Source: Favolaschia claudopus
Lineage: Eukaryota > Basidiomycota > Agaricomycetes > Agaricales > Mycenaceae
Length of the DNA stretch: 64,000 bases
Reading direction: 5' to 3'
Assembly: GCA_037176885.1 (NCBI GenBank)
Contig: JAWWNJ010000004.1
Coordinates: forward strand, 1,054,001-1,118,000
Part shown: positions 18,425 through 32,660 of the stretch, one piece after another
Layout: every line of letters begins with the position of its first letter
Position numbering within the stretch: position 1 is the stretch's first letter
Notes under the pieces: model-generated
The model's input: the letters and a program-made list of their open reading frames with translations, nothing else
The model's database searches: none
Told to the model about the DNA's origin: nothing
Translations under genes and position numbers: made by a program

Positions 18425-21408
18425 TTAAACATTGAATACAACGTCGCCTGGCCTAAATGCTGTATTTCCCGCCCAAACCCTAACCGGTACTACGCACTCG
18501 ACCATCTCCACCTTCACGTCAGTCCATCCTTCCTCTCGCCCGCCATAACGCACCCCGATACCAACGCCGCCAGCAAGATCACTTTTCACCCCATCATATT
18601 CATACTCGTCCTCATCTGTTGAAGTCTCTACCCCTTCATCCTCATCGAAATCGTCACCGTCATGGTATCCGCCTTCACTTGCCCCCAGAAAGCTTGCTGC
18701 GAGGAAGGCGCCCCATCCTGCTGACTTTTCCGGTGCAGAAGAGGGCGGTGAAGGTGATGGCGGTGGGATCCGCTCCAACACCCCCAGCCTTGCAGGTGCG
18801 CGCCATGCACCCCCCCAAGCGCCTCGTCCTCCCCCATTTTTTTCGTCTCCAGCGCGCACAAGACCTTTGACGCGCACACCCTCGGTCCCCGGATCACTTT
18901 CGGCGCGAGTTACACCCACAAGCAAGCATAGCCGTACTTTCCACTCCAATCCACCTACTGTACCGTTGGCATTGGCACCAGCGACGACACCGAAAGCGGG
19001 ACTCCCGTCACTTGGGATGTCTAGGGCAAAGCCAAGCCGAAGCGTTCCTAGTACAAACCTGCGCGCCGCAGAAGAAAAAAACTAAGTGTGTGACTCGAAA
19101 AAAAAATGAAATACAAGATACCTTGCGTGGTGTTCTGCGTGGACGCGTCTCAGATAACGGGCAGTTACGGGGGTACTTGGTGGGTTGGCGAGGGTATTCG
19201 GTAGTGATTCATGTGCCTCCAAAAGAGCGGTAAGCTGTTAAAGAATTGAGTAAGAAGGAAGAAAATCGTGAAATAAGACTGTACTTGTAGTACGCGCCCC
19301 CTGCCCTGGCGCCAGTTCACTTCCACAACACCGTTCACGGTCTCCCCCAATCGGAACGCGCTCTTCGGAAACGTCAATACCGCAACTGTGACACCATCCT
19401 TTGTAATGTCGTAGGAGACTTTTTTCAGGTTTCGTGTCAACACTTCCACGGCCTCTCGGCATCCACGCAAACCACCTCCAGATTCACCTTCGACTCCAGC
19501 AAGATCCCCGCCTGTGGCGAGGATTTCGATGGAGGAGGGGGACGCGCTAGTTGCTGATAACAAGAGTGCAGCGTAGCGAGCGAGATCGTCGACGCTCCCT
19601 GATTCGCTACCTGTCTGCTGGGACTTTGAATGCATCGTTGTAGCGATGGTCTGCGTTTCAGTGACGGTAGGTCGGGGTGGGACGGCAGTGGACGCGATAT
19701 TGGTTCGCCGCGCGATGGGCCACATAAGGTCGTAGGGACGGGGGGAGCTTCCCACTATGTTGCAAATATTATCAGCAGTCAAACAAGAGATTTTGGTTCA
19801 ACATACCAACAACATTATTATAAATTCGTATCGGGACTTTCATCACGCTGCTGCCGCCCGATGCTCGACAGGCACCGATAACCAGTTCGTAAGAAAACCG
19901 TAATGTGCGTCCCTTGAACGTCGGTGGAAGATGGGCAGGGAGCAAAAGTTTGTATGTATCTACCAGGAAGTCAACAAGGGAGAAGGAAGCAGGGCGAGAC
20001 AAAACCCACAGCTCCGTGATTCTCCTGGCCCCAATGTTAGATCTACGGCAAGCATTTCCGGTGGGACATCAAGTGTAGGAACGGGAGCTTCAGGGTCTTC
20101 TGCCGCTTGCGAACTGCCAGGCACGGCACCCGAATCTCGTCCCCAGATTCCGATTCCGGCGCCTAGTGCGCGTAAGCCTGCAGAGAAAGATGAAGAGCGG
20201 CGGTGTCGTGGGCCATTTTGAGCTGCTACAGCGCTCGGAAACCCTAATCCGAGTCCCCCTCCTACGCCGGCAGCTTGCAAGCTCAGACTGCCTCCGCCCC
20301 GGGCGGGCTGAAGGAGGGAGCTTCTCAGGGAGTGGAGAGCGGATGTGCCTGTGCCAGCGAGTGGGGAGAGAACAGCACGCCCTGCGAGTGCAACGTACGC
20401 GTAAAGGAGGAGCTCAGTATGTGGAGGAGTGAAGGAGGCAGACTGTGCGGTACGCGGTGGTATTGGTAATTGTGTGTTTATCGCAGGAGGATGGCCGTGA
20501 CCAAGTTGCGTTTGGCTCGCACTCGAATTGCGGCGCGGAGGGTATGCGACTGGTGCGGAATGATTTGTAGTTGTGAAGACAGAGAGTGGGTACCCCGGCG
20601 CTGGAGAGGGAGGAATGGCAGATGGGGGTGGGTAAGGAAACACAGCGGCAGCAGCTTCTGAGATTGAGTCGAGCGGGAGGGAGAATGTACTGCTGGAGGC
20701 GCTGGGTGTATGAGGAAGGGTACTGCTGGAACTTGGACTGATGGGCGAAGTGACCAGTTCATGGACGGCGCCGTCGAGGATGGAGTGCTTACGGGCATGC
20801 GGGTGGGATGCCGCAAGGGGGAGCGTGTCGGAGCGCCGGGAGACGGGAACGGGTAGAATTGGGGAGGGTGGACCTGCGGAAATAGATAAGCGCATGAGAA
20901 ATTGGCAAGAAAAGGAACACGCGCTTTCGGGAACGAAGGACGCAGATCGTGGGGTGCGGGGCCCACTACTATTGCGAGAAAGATCGATGTCCAGAGGGGC
21001 AATGCTGACAGAGAGAGATTTGGCCAGCATCTTCTTTCGGCGGAGTTCTACGAGCGCAGGGAGGCTCCCTGTAGGCGACGGGGGCGCAGGGAGTGAAGTG
21101 GGAGTGCGGCCGATGAGGCCCTTTCTGGTTGGTCTTGCGTCGTCGCGGCTGAAGCGAGGTTGGGCAGTGGCCGTTCTGGGGGTTCTCGGTGTGCCAGGGG
21201 AAGTCGGCGGTCGAGAAATAGGCGCGGAACTGATAGAGTGAGCATTCCTGCGATGTGTAGAGTGGGAGATAGCGCGCGAGGGGCCTGGGTCTGGGGAGCG
21301 GGTGTTTGTGAAAGTGATAGTGACTGAGAACGGTTCGCCAGCAAAGTACGAGGACTGCGACGGGGTAACCACAATTCGAACAGGCGGGTCCACGTCGACG
21401 TCGGCCAT
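18425..21408 (-). CDS. RGP1: RGP1, Ric1-Rgp1 Rab6 GEF subunit
   Basis: Multi-exon gene for an Rgp1-family protein, partner of Ric1 in the guanine-nucleotide exchange factor for the Golgi GTPase Ypt6/Rab6. The start MADVDVDPPVRIVVTPSQSS is followed by YFAGEPFSVTITFTNTR, an arrestin-like strand pattern typical of the family. A roughly 300-residue Pro/Ser-rich insert follows (SRPPTSPGTPRTPRTATAQP and similar). Then comes the conserved core FSLVDFLVDTYKLLLPAHLP and FKGRTLRFSYELVIGACRAS, then SYDITKDGVTVAVLTFPKSA and FRLGETVNGVVEVNW. The C-terminal exon, with an acidic tract and ending NTAFRPGDVVFNV, matches the final beta-strands. I start at 21408, not at the Met five codons earlier. It diverges from the chitin synthase gene. 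Confidence 0.88.
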
Positions 21409-21793
21409 GGAAGAGAGCAGCAAACCACTCGCACGCTCGTGGACACTGGACTACCCGTGAAGCCGGCGTGGTAATGGTTCAAGTTAGCTTATATTCAACT
21501 TGTATTCAACTCACATTAATTCAATGTATATACTACATCCATATACCCCAGTCAATGGCAGTCGACTCAGACGCCAACAACGCGACAGACAGTTAATTTG
21601 ATGGAGCTCGACGTTGCCGGTGACGTTGAGCGCGATGAGGCGCGATTTGTGACTTGGTGTGACCGTGACAGTCACGTTCTGGGTTACCATCTAACTCGTC
21701 CTCGCCGTCAGCGGTGGTGCTGCTGCGTTTTTGGCCGCCGTCTGTCTCTCCAGCGCTGTCTAGCTCGTTCCGCTCGTTGCCCTCTAAGGGAGC

Positions 21794-24700
21794 ATGGCCT
21801 CTGCCATTCGTTTTCACGACCAGTCCCAGTATAACCCTACTGATGTCCCCATCCCTACACACCGTCCCCCCATGCAGTCCTCCGGCACCACTGTTCGCCG
21901 TGCAAAGACTCTCACTCGCCCCGAGCGCGGCGTCGCACCCGTCCCCCTCATCACCCCCGCCTCAGAGCCCGGTGCACCCCAACTACCCGTCGAATCGCAT
22001 GAGAACGATGCCTGGCGCATCACTTCAAAGGTTCTCACCTTTTGGGCCCCCGCCGTCTTGCTCTCCAACATCGGCGGCATGCGCGACAAGAGCGTTCGTC
22101 AGGCTTGGCGAGAGAAAATGACTCTCTGCATCATCATAGCCGTTGCCTGTGCTGCCATCGCTTTCATCACCGTTGGCTTCCAGCGCGTGCTTTGCACTAA
22201 CACCCAGGCCACCAGTAGTGCCTTCATCCGTGTTGGTTCACAGCCCGGTACCCTCAGCGCGCAGGGAGTCGTATACAACATTACCGCATCCAAATCCCCC
22301 GCCAATGTCTCTTTCCCCGCGCTCTCGGCCAGCTTCCCCGGCCTGGACGTCACAAATCTATTTACCCGTAAGGCTACCGACTACCCCAAGTGTACCGGCC
22401 TTTCCGCCCGTGCAGCTGTAGATGCCCCCTGCTCCGACAAAACGCCTTGTCAATTCCCAAACTTCACTGCATCCGCCCTCACCGCCCTCGGGTTCAAGCC
22501 AACTGGCTTCGTCGCCGGTTACGCCTGGGATCAGGTCGGAAATTTCTCCCATTACATCGTTCTCGATGGTGCCGTCCTCAATATGACCACCTACTTTATA
22601 AATCATCCCACCGCTATCCCTGGCGACGATGTTGACGCTGCCCTGCGTATCATCCTTGACCAACCCAACACTGCCAGTGGCAAGGATGGTACCCGCCTTT
22701 TTTCTTCCCGTGCGACCCTCAACTCTGCCATTCCCTGCCTCAAGCAGCGCTATTTTTCAGGAAACATTGACAAGATCACACCCGGCTGCTTCATCACCTC
22801 TCTCGTCCTTTATCTCGGGCTCGGTGTCATTCTCAGTCTTGTCCTCATTCGTTTCTTCATGGCTATCTGGTTCAAATGGATCGTCTCGCCCCGTCTCGCA
22901 GGCAACATTAGTAGCGAAACTCTCCGCCGCAAGGCCATTAGCCCGGCTGTCATGCCGGAGGGCGCCAATGTATCGGTTCACAACCGTAATGGTACGGCAC
23001 CATGGGCGAATACTGGCGCAAAGAAACTTGCCAAAGGTAGCCCCGCCAAACAAGCTCTGGCGTCGAACTCGAGCCGCACTCTTGTGAGCTCAGACTCGGC
23101 ACCAGTCATGAGTCTCGCCCAAATCGGCGCCGAGCTCTTCGCCGTCTGCCTTGTTACCTGTTACTCTGAAGGCGAAGAATCGATCCGGAATACCTTGGAT
23201 GCCATCTCCAAGACTAATTACTCCGATGCTCGAAAGCTCATGTTTGTCGTGGCAGACGGCATGATCACAGGTGCAGGGGAGAAGAAGAGTACGCCCGATC
23301 TCTGTGTGAGCCTGCTTGACGCCGATCCCCGCTTCGGTGAGCCCATTCCAATGAGCTATGCATCGGTTGGTTCCGGAGCGAAGGCCAATAATCGAGCTAT
23401 GGTGTACGCCGGCCATTACAGTAAGTGCTTTCGGTTACTGTTTCTGTTCAGGCAATAACTTCAGCCAGCGTCGGGTGGACGTCGTACGCCTACGGTCGTC
23501 GTTGTCAAATGTGGCACGGAGGCAGAAGCAGCTTCAGATAAAAAGCCAGGCAATCGTGGCAAGCGCGACAGCCAACTCATCCTCATGAATTTCTTTTCAC
23601 GTGTCACATACAACGACCGTATGACGCCGCTCGATTTCGACCTCTTCCGCAAAATACACATTCTAATGGGTGTTACCCCCGATTTCTTTGAAGTTTGTTT
23701 GATGGTACTTACGCTCGACTCTTTCCTCGATCCCTTCATCTGACGCGAGACTGTTTGTAGGTGGACGCTGACACAATCGTCTTCCCCGACTCTTTGCGAA
23801 GTTTGGTCAACTGTATGCACCACGACCAGATGATCATGGGTGTATGCGGCGAAACCCGTATAGCCAATAAACGGACATCTTGGGTCACAGCGATCCAAGT
23901 GTTCGAGTATTTCATCTCGCATCATCTCGCAAAGGCGTTCGAATCCGTTTTTGGTGGTGTCTCCTGTCTTCCCGGTTGTTTTTCCATGTTCCGCCTCAAG
24001 GCACGAAAGTCCACCGGTGACGACTGGGTCCCACTCATCATCAAGCCAGAGATTGTGAAAGAGTACAGCCAAAGTGATGTCGTCACCCTTCACCAAAAGA
24101 ATCTTCTACTGCTTGGGGAGGATCGGTTCCTTACTACCATTCTCCTCCGCACATTCCCGAATCGGAAAATGATGTTCCTGCCCCAAGCCCGGTGTCGCAC
24201 GGTCGTTCCTGATACGTTTTCTGTGCTATTGTCGCAACGGCGACGGTGGATCAATTCCACCATCCACAACCTCATGGAACTTGTTCTCGTGCGCAACCTT
24301 TGCGGGACATTCTGCTTCAGTATGCAGTTTGTGGTGTTCATGGATCTACTCGGGACGGTGGTTTTACCCATAGCCATCGCACTCACTTACATCCTCATCG
24401 TCGGCACCGCGCTTTCCCCTCCAAAAACATTCGAAGAGGCCATCCCTGTCATTCTCCTGGTTGCTGTACTCGGGCTTCCTGCCATACTCATCCTGCTCAC
24501 GACTGGGAAGATCATTTATACGTTTTGGATGATGATTTATCTGGTTGCGCTGCCCGTATGGAATTTCATACTCCCAGTCTATGCGTTTTGGCATTTCGAT
24601 GATTTTTCATGGGGTGAAACGAGGTGCGTTCACTCTCAACTGTTTGGGATACATTTAATGGAGTTCTTTCTCTTCATCACAGGAAAGTGGAAGGCGAACG

Positions 24701-25406
24701 AAAAGGAGCGGGACACGATGGAGGAGGTGGTACTGCAGTAGATGTTCCTCTACGACGCTGGGAAGATTGGGAACGATCGCGACTTCGAAAACTACGGCGA
24801 GAGGAGCGAAGGCGGAGAGAATTTGAACGTATCTATCCCTCAGGCTATTTCGCGGGGGACGGCGAGTCCATGATGCTCTCTGCGCACGATGCGCGCAGTC
24901 AGTACGATGGCTCGGATACATATTCCGTTCACTCATCGGTGGATGACGACCACTGGGGCATGCAAATCGGAGCGTACAATGAACGCGACGTCAAGTACCC
25001 GCCACCCCCGGTAGGGTTACTACTCCCGCACGATTCGCAACTCGAGTCTGCCGAGACCCTCGACAGCAAAGAGCTTGAAGCTATGCTCGAGATGGGTTTC
25101 GATGACACTCCGATGAACGCGCCCCCGTCGATACCGACAGCGCGATATCAACTCCAAGACGCTTCAACGTCAAGTTTACAACTAGCCGCTAATGTGCGCG
25201 GAAACGGGTATGCACCACTGGCACCCGGCCAGCAACCACCACCTCCCAACGTTGTCTTTTCGCCGACGACGCCGACGCCCCCTCCAGGACCAGGCCGAGG
25301 TCCTAGCAGCCCGCGGCAAGCGACTTCTCCGGTACGGCGTGGAACAGAAGAGCAACAGCAGCGGTATGGTCCTCTGGGTCCTTTAGATCCATCGACACGA
25401 TTCTAG
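21794..25406 (+). CDS. Chitin synthase, class IV
   Basis: Four exons (21794-23420, 23469-23692, 23761-24623, 24683-25406) give 1145 residues. Chitin synthase transfers N-acetylglucosamine from UDP-GlcNAc to growing chitin at the plasma membrane. A cytosolic N-terminus leads to a membrane segment ([19 protein letters not shown]), a long lumenal part with N-glycosylation-type sites, a second membrane segment ([20 protein letters not shown]), then the glycosyltransferase-2 catalytic part: [32 protein letters not shown] (the DxD-type site), [10 protein letters not shown] and [16 protein letters not shown]. Three further hydrophobic segments follow and then a Pro-rich cytosolic tail. No myosin motor is present, so this is class IV (yeast Chs3 type), not class V-VII. 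Confidence 0.95.
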
Positions 25407-25815
25407 CTCGTTAATGAGACCGCAATGTTACCTCTCATGACCTTCCATGCGATACCCTCCGCACATTACACGTCGAGTAATATATAATACCCTGCATTTT
25501 TTGTTGCGCCGAATTCTGCTGCAACGCATTGTTTCACGCTCGCATCGCAATCCATTCTTTATCTCCTCCGCAATCTTTTGGAATCGAAAATTAGACGTTG
25601 GGTCCAATCTGCTCGCTCAGTAGCATTCCCCATGTAAAGTAATTAGTAAAGTAAATAGCATTTCGAGGGTATTTGACGGCAAACAATTCACATAAACGAA
25701 ACTCAGTCAGTCTCCGTCATATTCGACGCTGATCTCACCTTGCACTACCACCTTGCTCAGCGCTCAGCTTGCTACTACTTAGTGTTCGAGTCTCACCCAT
25801 TTCGACGCGACGTCC

Positions 25816-28800
25816 ATGGCGCAGTCCAGAAATGCTTTGGTTTGAACAGCCGTCTCAATAGCTTTGATATGCATTCATTCTGCAACAGTGGGCTGCCGGT
25901 TACGATGAATCCGTAGAGGTCAACCAACGCGCTCTCATTGATAAAGTCCTCGCAAGATATTCCGGCGAATTCACTGTCTTTCGAGAGCTTCTCCAGAATT
26001 CCGACGATGCGCAAGCCAAACGGGTCGAGATTCGATTTCAAACTCAGGATGCTTTAAACGCCAACGTCTCGCCAACATCCAGTGCGCTAGCCAACGTCTC
26101 AGCATTGCCAGACTTGAAGACCTGTCTAGTACAACATCTCTCTGATGCTGAGAATTATGTTCATCCCTCGTGGTCAGTGCTACCAATGGACATTCAAGAA
26201 CGATGGCATGGCTTTCAGGAAGGAGGACTGGGATCGTCTCAAGAAGATAGGTGAGGCGTGCCCGTGCCCAGCCTTGTTCGTTTCATTGATGTGTGTGTGT
26301 TTTCAGCTGAGGGCAATCCCGACGAAGAGAAGATAGGTGCGCTGGAACCCTTTCCCACTCGAATACATTTTCCAACTTTCGTTGCAGGCGCTTTCGGTGT
26401 GGGGTTCTACAGTCTTTTTTCTGTGACTGACGAACCTATGGTCAAATCTGGGGGTTCGAAAACTCGTCCGTGTTTTCATACAAGTCTTCTGATAAATTGC
26501 CATATAGATCAGTGGATGGGTTTCTACTGGAAGGATAACAAGGACCAGGTGCGGCTCGCACAGGGTATGATTCCCCGATTCTCATGTCTGTGATTCTTCA
26601 GCTATTCGCCCGACGAGGCTCTTTACCCACCACCATCCCCGACGACCCGGACAGGGTCTGGACAGTTTTCGAAATGCCACTCAGACAGCCTGTTCCTGCG
26701 CCTGTGGCCTTTGATTTTATACGCTTCTTAGCTTCAAGCATAACTTTCATGCGCTATTTGTCCGAAGTCAGCGTCTATTTCGATGACAAGCGTCTTGTTA
26801 GACTGCAGAAAGCTTCGGGTGTATCAAAGTCCTTGCAGATACCGAAAAGCCTACAGAAACGTAGTCCGCTGGGAGCGATGAATGTGACTGGTGTCAGTGC
26901 TACTTGTAAGGTGCTCGAAATTTATTCCAACAGAAACATTATTTACTTTCAACAAGCCCTCCGTATTCAGGCTGATACCTTGCGCTGGATATATTCTTCC
27001 GGTACGGAGAAACCAAAGCCATTAGTGACGAAGCCGGAAAAGACCGCCACCTCCAGTTTTTTCAGTTTAAAGAGTTGGCTGGGAAGCAGTACACCTCAGC
27101 GTGTGACGACACCTCTGCCGCCTGAACCCGAGCAGGTTATAGATCCCCTCACGGTTGATGAGACCAGCGTTTCGTTGTCTATTTTCTCCGCCGAAGTGGA
27201 CGTTCGTTTGGATAAAGCTACTGTGACGGAGCTCCATAGATCGACGAAGAAGAATCCTCCGACCAAGGTCAAGTACGAGCTAATATATGTAGGTCATTTT
27301 CGCAATCGTAATTGCATACCTGGTCCACCCATCTGTCCTTTAAGACAGCGAAAGATGAATACGATGCAAGCAAAAGGGAGGATGAAAAGCAACCTTTTGC
27401 CACGGGTAGTATTTTTCAGGGACTGAGAGCCGACATAGAAGGGTGCGGCTTGATGATCGGGCACATCTTGCCTTTTATCTGAGATTGCTTAGAACCGGCG
27501 CCGCTCGTATCTACATTGGCCACGCCACTGCTCAAACAACTGGTCTTGGTGGACATATGGCCGCGCGGTTCATACCAACTGTTGAACGTGAATCAGTCGA
27601 TCTCATGTACGAGCCATATAGTTCATATGTGTGAACCTCACTGATTCAAGTGAATGATCATAGGGATCGGCATGTTGCAAGTATGCTGCTCTTCCTCATT
27701 TACATCCAACACTAAACGTCCCAATCCAGTTTGGAATAAAGAGCTGCTCTGGGTCGGTGGCTTCCTTGCTCGCACAGCATACGAGCAAGAGCTTGCCGAC
27801 GTGCGAGATCTCTGGGATGGAGCGATTCGAGAACCACTGTCAGACAAGGATTTCGATCTACGATCATGGCTTCAGGGTCGTGCCTTACATGCCCTTCGGT
27901 TTTTTTCTTTCTATCAGTCGACACCGTCGGCAGACGTGGCAGCTCTCATGGAGGCGGCTTTCTTCTCTTGTGCGCCCAGCCAGGATCTCCCTCTGATGTC
28001 GACGGTGGGAGTACGTCCATCATCTGCGGTTCGCTTCCCAGATGCTAGATTCGGCTTTCTCAGGGAACTTCCTGTGTTGCCTGACGACGTCAAAACTGGT
28101 GCTAGTCGAATGGTTGACGCGCTGCAATCACGAAAGCTGGTAAAGTCTATCCTCCTGCAAGATGTTTTATCGGAATTGCGTGCCCGTCCGCTGAATGAAG
28201 CGGACATGATCTCCTGCCTGAAATGGTGGATTGAATCCTACACTGCCAACCCTGATCCATCGATGCTACCTATTCGAACCGAACTTTTAAATGCTGCTGT
28301 TCTACTGATAGGGAAGCCAGGAAGTCCAGAGGAACGAATTCTCCAGCTCGGGGGCGTCAAGACGTTCATGAATCCCAGGAGTCTGATACCTCTAGATGGC
28401 CCGCTTCCACCGCATCTCCTTCCACTTGCCGTCAGTAAACAGTTGCCAGCGGCGTCCCTTGCTTCCTCCTTTCCATGGAGTGAGCTTTCAGTTGCAGATT
28501 GGTTGCGGCATATCTGCAGTGCCGCTGTTCGAGGTCCAAGCTGTGATGTAGCCTTCAATCTAGATCTCTCTCCACCGTGGGCTGAACGAGTTCTTACTGT
28601 GGTCGCGGCAGCATGGCCTTCACTGTCAAATGATACCAAAACGGAAATCATAGACACGCTTAAGAATGTGCCATGCATACCCACTTCTGCTGGACCAAAG
28701 ACCCCCAGCGAGTCGTATTTCTCCAAGGCCGATCTATTTCATGATCTTCCTGTGGCCACTCTGCCATCCGGAGCTCCAATTCGGCCCGCCCTCGAGCGAG

Positions 28801-31800
28801 TACTTCTGGCGCTTGGTGTTCGAAAACATGTCGAGTTACAAATAGTGTTTGACAGGTGAGGCTTTGCTGTTTTTGTCAAAGTGTCGCTCAACCGTTGAAG
28901 GATGATAAAAACCAATGAATGGTCCATCTTCGAATTAACACGTTATCTTGTTGACGTCAAATCAGTAGGCACTTTGGAGTCATTCTCCTTGCTTCACTAA
29001 CAAACTTTTTTCTAGTCTCTGTCTCCAGATGAGTGGGCAAAATTGAAAATGACGGCCGCATTCACCAAGGAGGGAGGAAGCGGAGATGGAAAACGGAAAC
29101 AGTTCTACGCGAAACAACTGTATGAACCAATTGATGCGCTTCGCCAGCTAGGCTTACCTGTGATTGATTGGGGTCAACACAAGTGGAAGGGAGCTTCTGA
29201 CCAAGGTCTGCTCCAAACCATTCAGAACCAATATTATATTACGGTCTAATTCTCACTTCAGCTAAACTTTTGTTCGACCTCGGTCTCATGCGGTAGAGTC
29301 TGTACGCAACCTCCTGGCAAGATACTAATCCCAGCTAGGTATCCTCAGCTAAACGTACTCATTAGCCTTTGCGCGGGTCCCAATGCCGAGGTTGATAATC
29401 GCTATGACTGTCTTGTGCTCTATTGATGAGATATCGCGTTCAGATTCGTCCTCTTGCTTTCAAGTATCTGCTCGACAATTTGTCGTCACGCTATCATGAA
29501 TACAAACCTGCGGATTATTATGAGACGCCTTTCCTCCCTGCAATGAAGGATGGAAAACCTGTGATGGGGACTCCCAAAGACGTATGTATACAGTCATTTT
29601 CTTTGGCATCCATTTTTTGATCTCCTCCAGGTCTTCGCACAGCAAGACTGGGCTGTGTTTGGATATCTTGTGTTCGCAACCCCAAGCACTCACTTGGACG
29701 CCGCCATCAAGTTGAAGCTTCAACAACACCCCCCGACCTCACGTTTAGTAACCTCGCTAGAAACAACTCCGCCTAACAGCGAAACTGAAGCCCGAACCTG
29801 GTTCAGTGTGTTGGCCTCACGAGTCGCAGGTTTGTCTGCCACGTGTTCCAGAAGCAAAGCCTCTTACAACGACTATCAGACTTTTCCAAAACGGAACTCG
29901 GCCGACTCTCGCAAACTTCAATAGTTCCGACAAGGTCGCGAGACTCAAAAGCACCTGCGGACTCATTGCGTTGGCTCCCTCCGACCCAGTGTTTTTTCGG
30001 TGCGGATGGAAAAGCTGGGTTCCACTCTAAACTTTTCGTATTCGTTGATTTTGGGACTGCGGGGAACGGTTTCTTAACTGCTTGCGGGACAAAGCACTCT
30101 CCCAGCATCGAAGAGATCAGTCGAATGTTATTGGCAAACCCCCACCGATTTTACGAGCTAGCCGGGGGTCCCAGCAGGTCAATAGTGCACATTGTGGCAC
30201 CTTGGTTGTCGCTGAATTTGATCACAGCTTTCTATCAGAACTGCGAAATCTATCAGGCAAGTCATGCTTAAAACTCCAGGCTGTGGTCCCTCATACACAA
30301 TCCTAGTCAATCACTCTCAAATCTCTTCATCTACTCTGAATAATATGAAGAAAGCACCCATTCTTTTGGGAACTTTTCGTAAATCAGCGCCATCCAAAGA
30401 CTTCGAAGACGATGATGAGAGTAACCTCGAGTATGATTTGAAGAGACCTGATCAAATAGTGATCGCGGATGATAATAATGTTCTTCAACTCTTCGGGAGT
30501 TCATTATTCACTGCTCCGCAAGAAGATGTTCTGGAAGGTCGGATCTGTGCATGACTGCGAGTATAAACTGACATCTTATACTTAGGTTTTTATATGCTGT
30601 TGGGCTCTCCGCGATTGAGCTCTTTGATCAAAGAAGAATATAAGCCTGGTGCAGCAAGCAAAGATCAAAGACTTGCCGCTGAAACAAGGTCTTGTTACTA
30701 GAGTTATCAAAACCGGCAACTTCTGATGATCGTTTGGTGTTTTTGCAGACGATTAATATTAGAACGCCTTCCTTTGTTCCTTCATGAGCACACGCATGCG
30801 CGGCCTCGTGTCTCCCTTAAGTCAGAGCCTTGGCTTCTCTGTAGTCCGGAGGCTCCATTTTAACTCACGGAAATCTAGCTGGTTGAATCAGAACACCAAT
30901 TTTATCGTTACAAGTTTCAACAAACTTTCCGTCACCAAGATATTGAACTTCGGCGATGTTCGCACAACAAACTCTCAGGAAGCATCTGCAGTTGCAACTC
31001 GAATCAAGTCGGGTCCTATTAACCTTTGGTAAGAGTGGTACAGTTTCTCGCCTCCTTTCAAATCAAACTGTACATGTAGGCTGGCCGGAAATGCGCAAGT
31101 CGACATGTACGAGTAGGTGCTAATGTACTGAGTCTCCGGCTACTCCTCATTTTTATAAGGGTCGCTCTCTACTTGAATCGCATCCTGCTGGATTCTGGGA
31201 AAACAAACGATGCCCTCCTATTCTCTACCATCCTCTCAACAGATTTGAAGGCATTGAAAAGAAGAGGATATGCTGGTCCGTCTTGGTAGCCCAAACTTGA
31301 TATCCAAATCACTCATTCATACCCCACAGTGGACCGAATTCTAAAACAGCAGAATGTGATGCTCCCTCAAGCGGCTGCGGAAGAGAACAAGCAGCTCATG
31401 TCGAAACCATTGCTGCCGCCTCCGGTACATCCACCCGCAACAACTGGCATGATAGGCGGAGGCGTTTCAATGAAACAGCCTCCCGGGTACGGGCAAATGC
31501 CCCCACAATCTGTCTTGAAGGATGAGGCAGTCCCTCCTCATCCAGAACCTGGGCCATCGCCTCCTCCCCTTCCTAGCTCCAAGTTGCGTCCGTCCAGTGG
31601 AATGATCGACCAATTCCGACGCAAAATCAATTCCACCATTCATCCCGCTGACCGTAACAAGCCGGGTAATGCTTCGTTCCCTCCCGCTGTACCGAGTACC
31701 TCCAAACCACGGTCAAAAGCTGTGACTCCCATGAGCCACATCGGTAGGTGACTGGGAAAATTGCTTCTTCCCTCTACTGATGCAATCTGGCGGCAGCAAC

Positions 31801-32660
31801 CAATATCAACATGGCGATCCAGGCTTGCCGACCGGAGGCTGGGAATTTGCTGAGGAATAGAGAGCAGATGCAGAAGGTACAAGAAGCTTTGAACGAGGGC
31901 TACTGCGATATTTCTGGGCGTGTGGGCGATCTCACTATCGTCGGTAAGACATAATACTCGAGTCAAGATTGGCACTAATGGTCCCTCCCTCAGGCGAGGT
32001 CGGTAATGTCAAAGTATACGTATCTGAAGAAGTGCCAGATCCACGCTCATTCCTATCGTTGAAAGGCGAATCGCTGAGTCGATTTGTCCCCATGATTGGT
32101 GTTCTGGCGCAGGTGTACAAGTGCGCTGGCTTTTTTGCGATGTTTTCAGTTAACTGACGATCCTGATCCTCAGCCTTCCGATGTCTAGCTTACATGTCTT
32201 CTATGACCTCGACGGAGGGCTCATTGCATTCAACCGTAATGGCAGCATCTTCTTGAATTTGCGGTACTATGAAGCATGGCGTGAGTGATCTATTTCCCAT
32301 CTTTATCATTGTACTTCAACAGTGAACCCGGAAGACGATGAGGATGTCAAACGTGGACAGACAAATGCTGCATACATCTCATGGTGAGGTCTGTACATTC
32401 ACCATGAGCACATACTTATCGTGTTGCAGGTACATGACACTAGCTCATGAAATTGCGCACAATCTGGTGCATCCCCATAACTCAGAGTGAGGAGAACCTT
32501 GCTCGTGTTAGATCTATGGCTCAAATCAAATATGACAGACACGAATTCTATCTTTCAGCCATCTGCGAACAGTGAGCAGCTTCCGTTTTATGCGGTGCCT
32601 CGATTGACGAATCATTACCACTGCAGGCATTTCCCCGCGATATGTGCTAGACTGGTTTGA
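25816..32660 (+). CDS. DUF3684 protein: Hsp90-like ATPase, C-terminal HExxH
   Basis: A very large, many-exon gene. Exon 1 (MAQSRNAL) splices to WAAGYDESVEVNQRALIDKV, and the GHKL/Hsp90-type ATP site follows: ELLQNSDDA (N box, Mg-binding Asn), NDGMAFRKEDW, and GAFGVGFYSLFSV (glycine box). This is the sacsin-like arrangement of the fungal DUF3684 family. The middle, about 1000 residues, has no domain I recognise; a Pro-rich linker (PPPVHPPATTGMIGGG) precedes the C-terminal block, which ends LAHEIAHNLVHPHNSEHEFY before the stop. HEIAH with following His and Glu looks like a zinc metallopeptidase site. Function is unknown; a chaperone or quality-control role is inferred only from the fold. The final exons join cleanly (SEHEFYLSAICE, then QHFPAICARLV). 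I did not settle every internal exon border. Confidence 0.85.

Noticed and set aside
20741..21241. 166-residue plus-strand frame opposite RGP1
   Set aside because: It is antisense to the Pro/Ser-rich insert of RGP1 and has no independent support.
22143..23087. Pro/Ser-rich frames inside the chitin synthase gene
   Set aside because: They are other-frame readings of the C-rich coding exon, whose true frame has clear family motifs.
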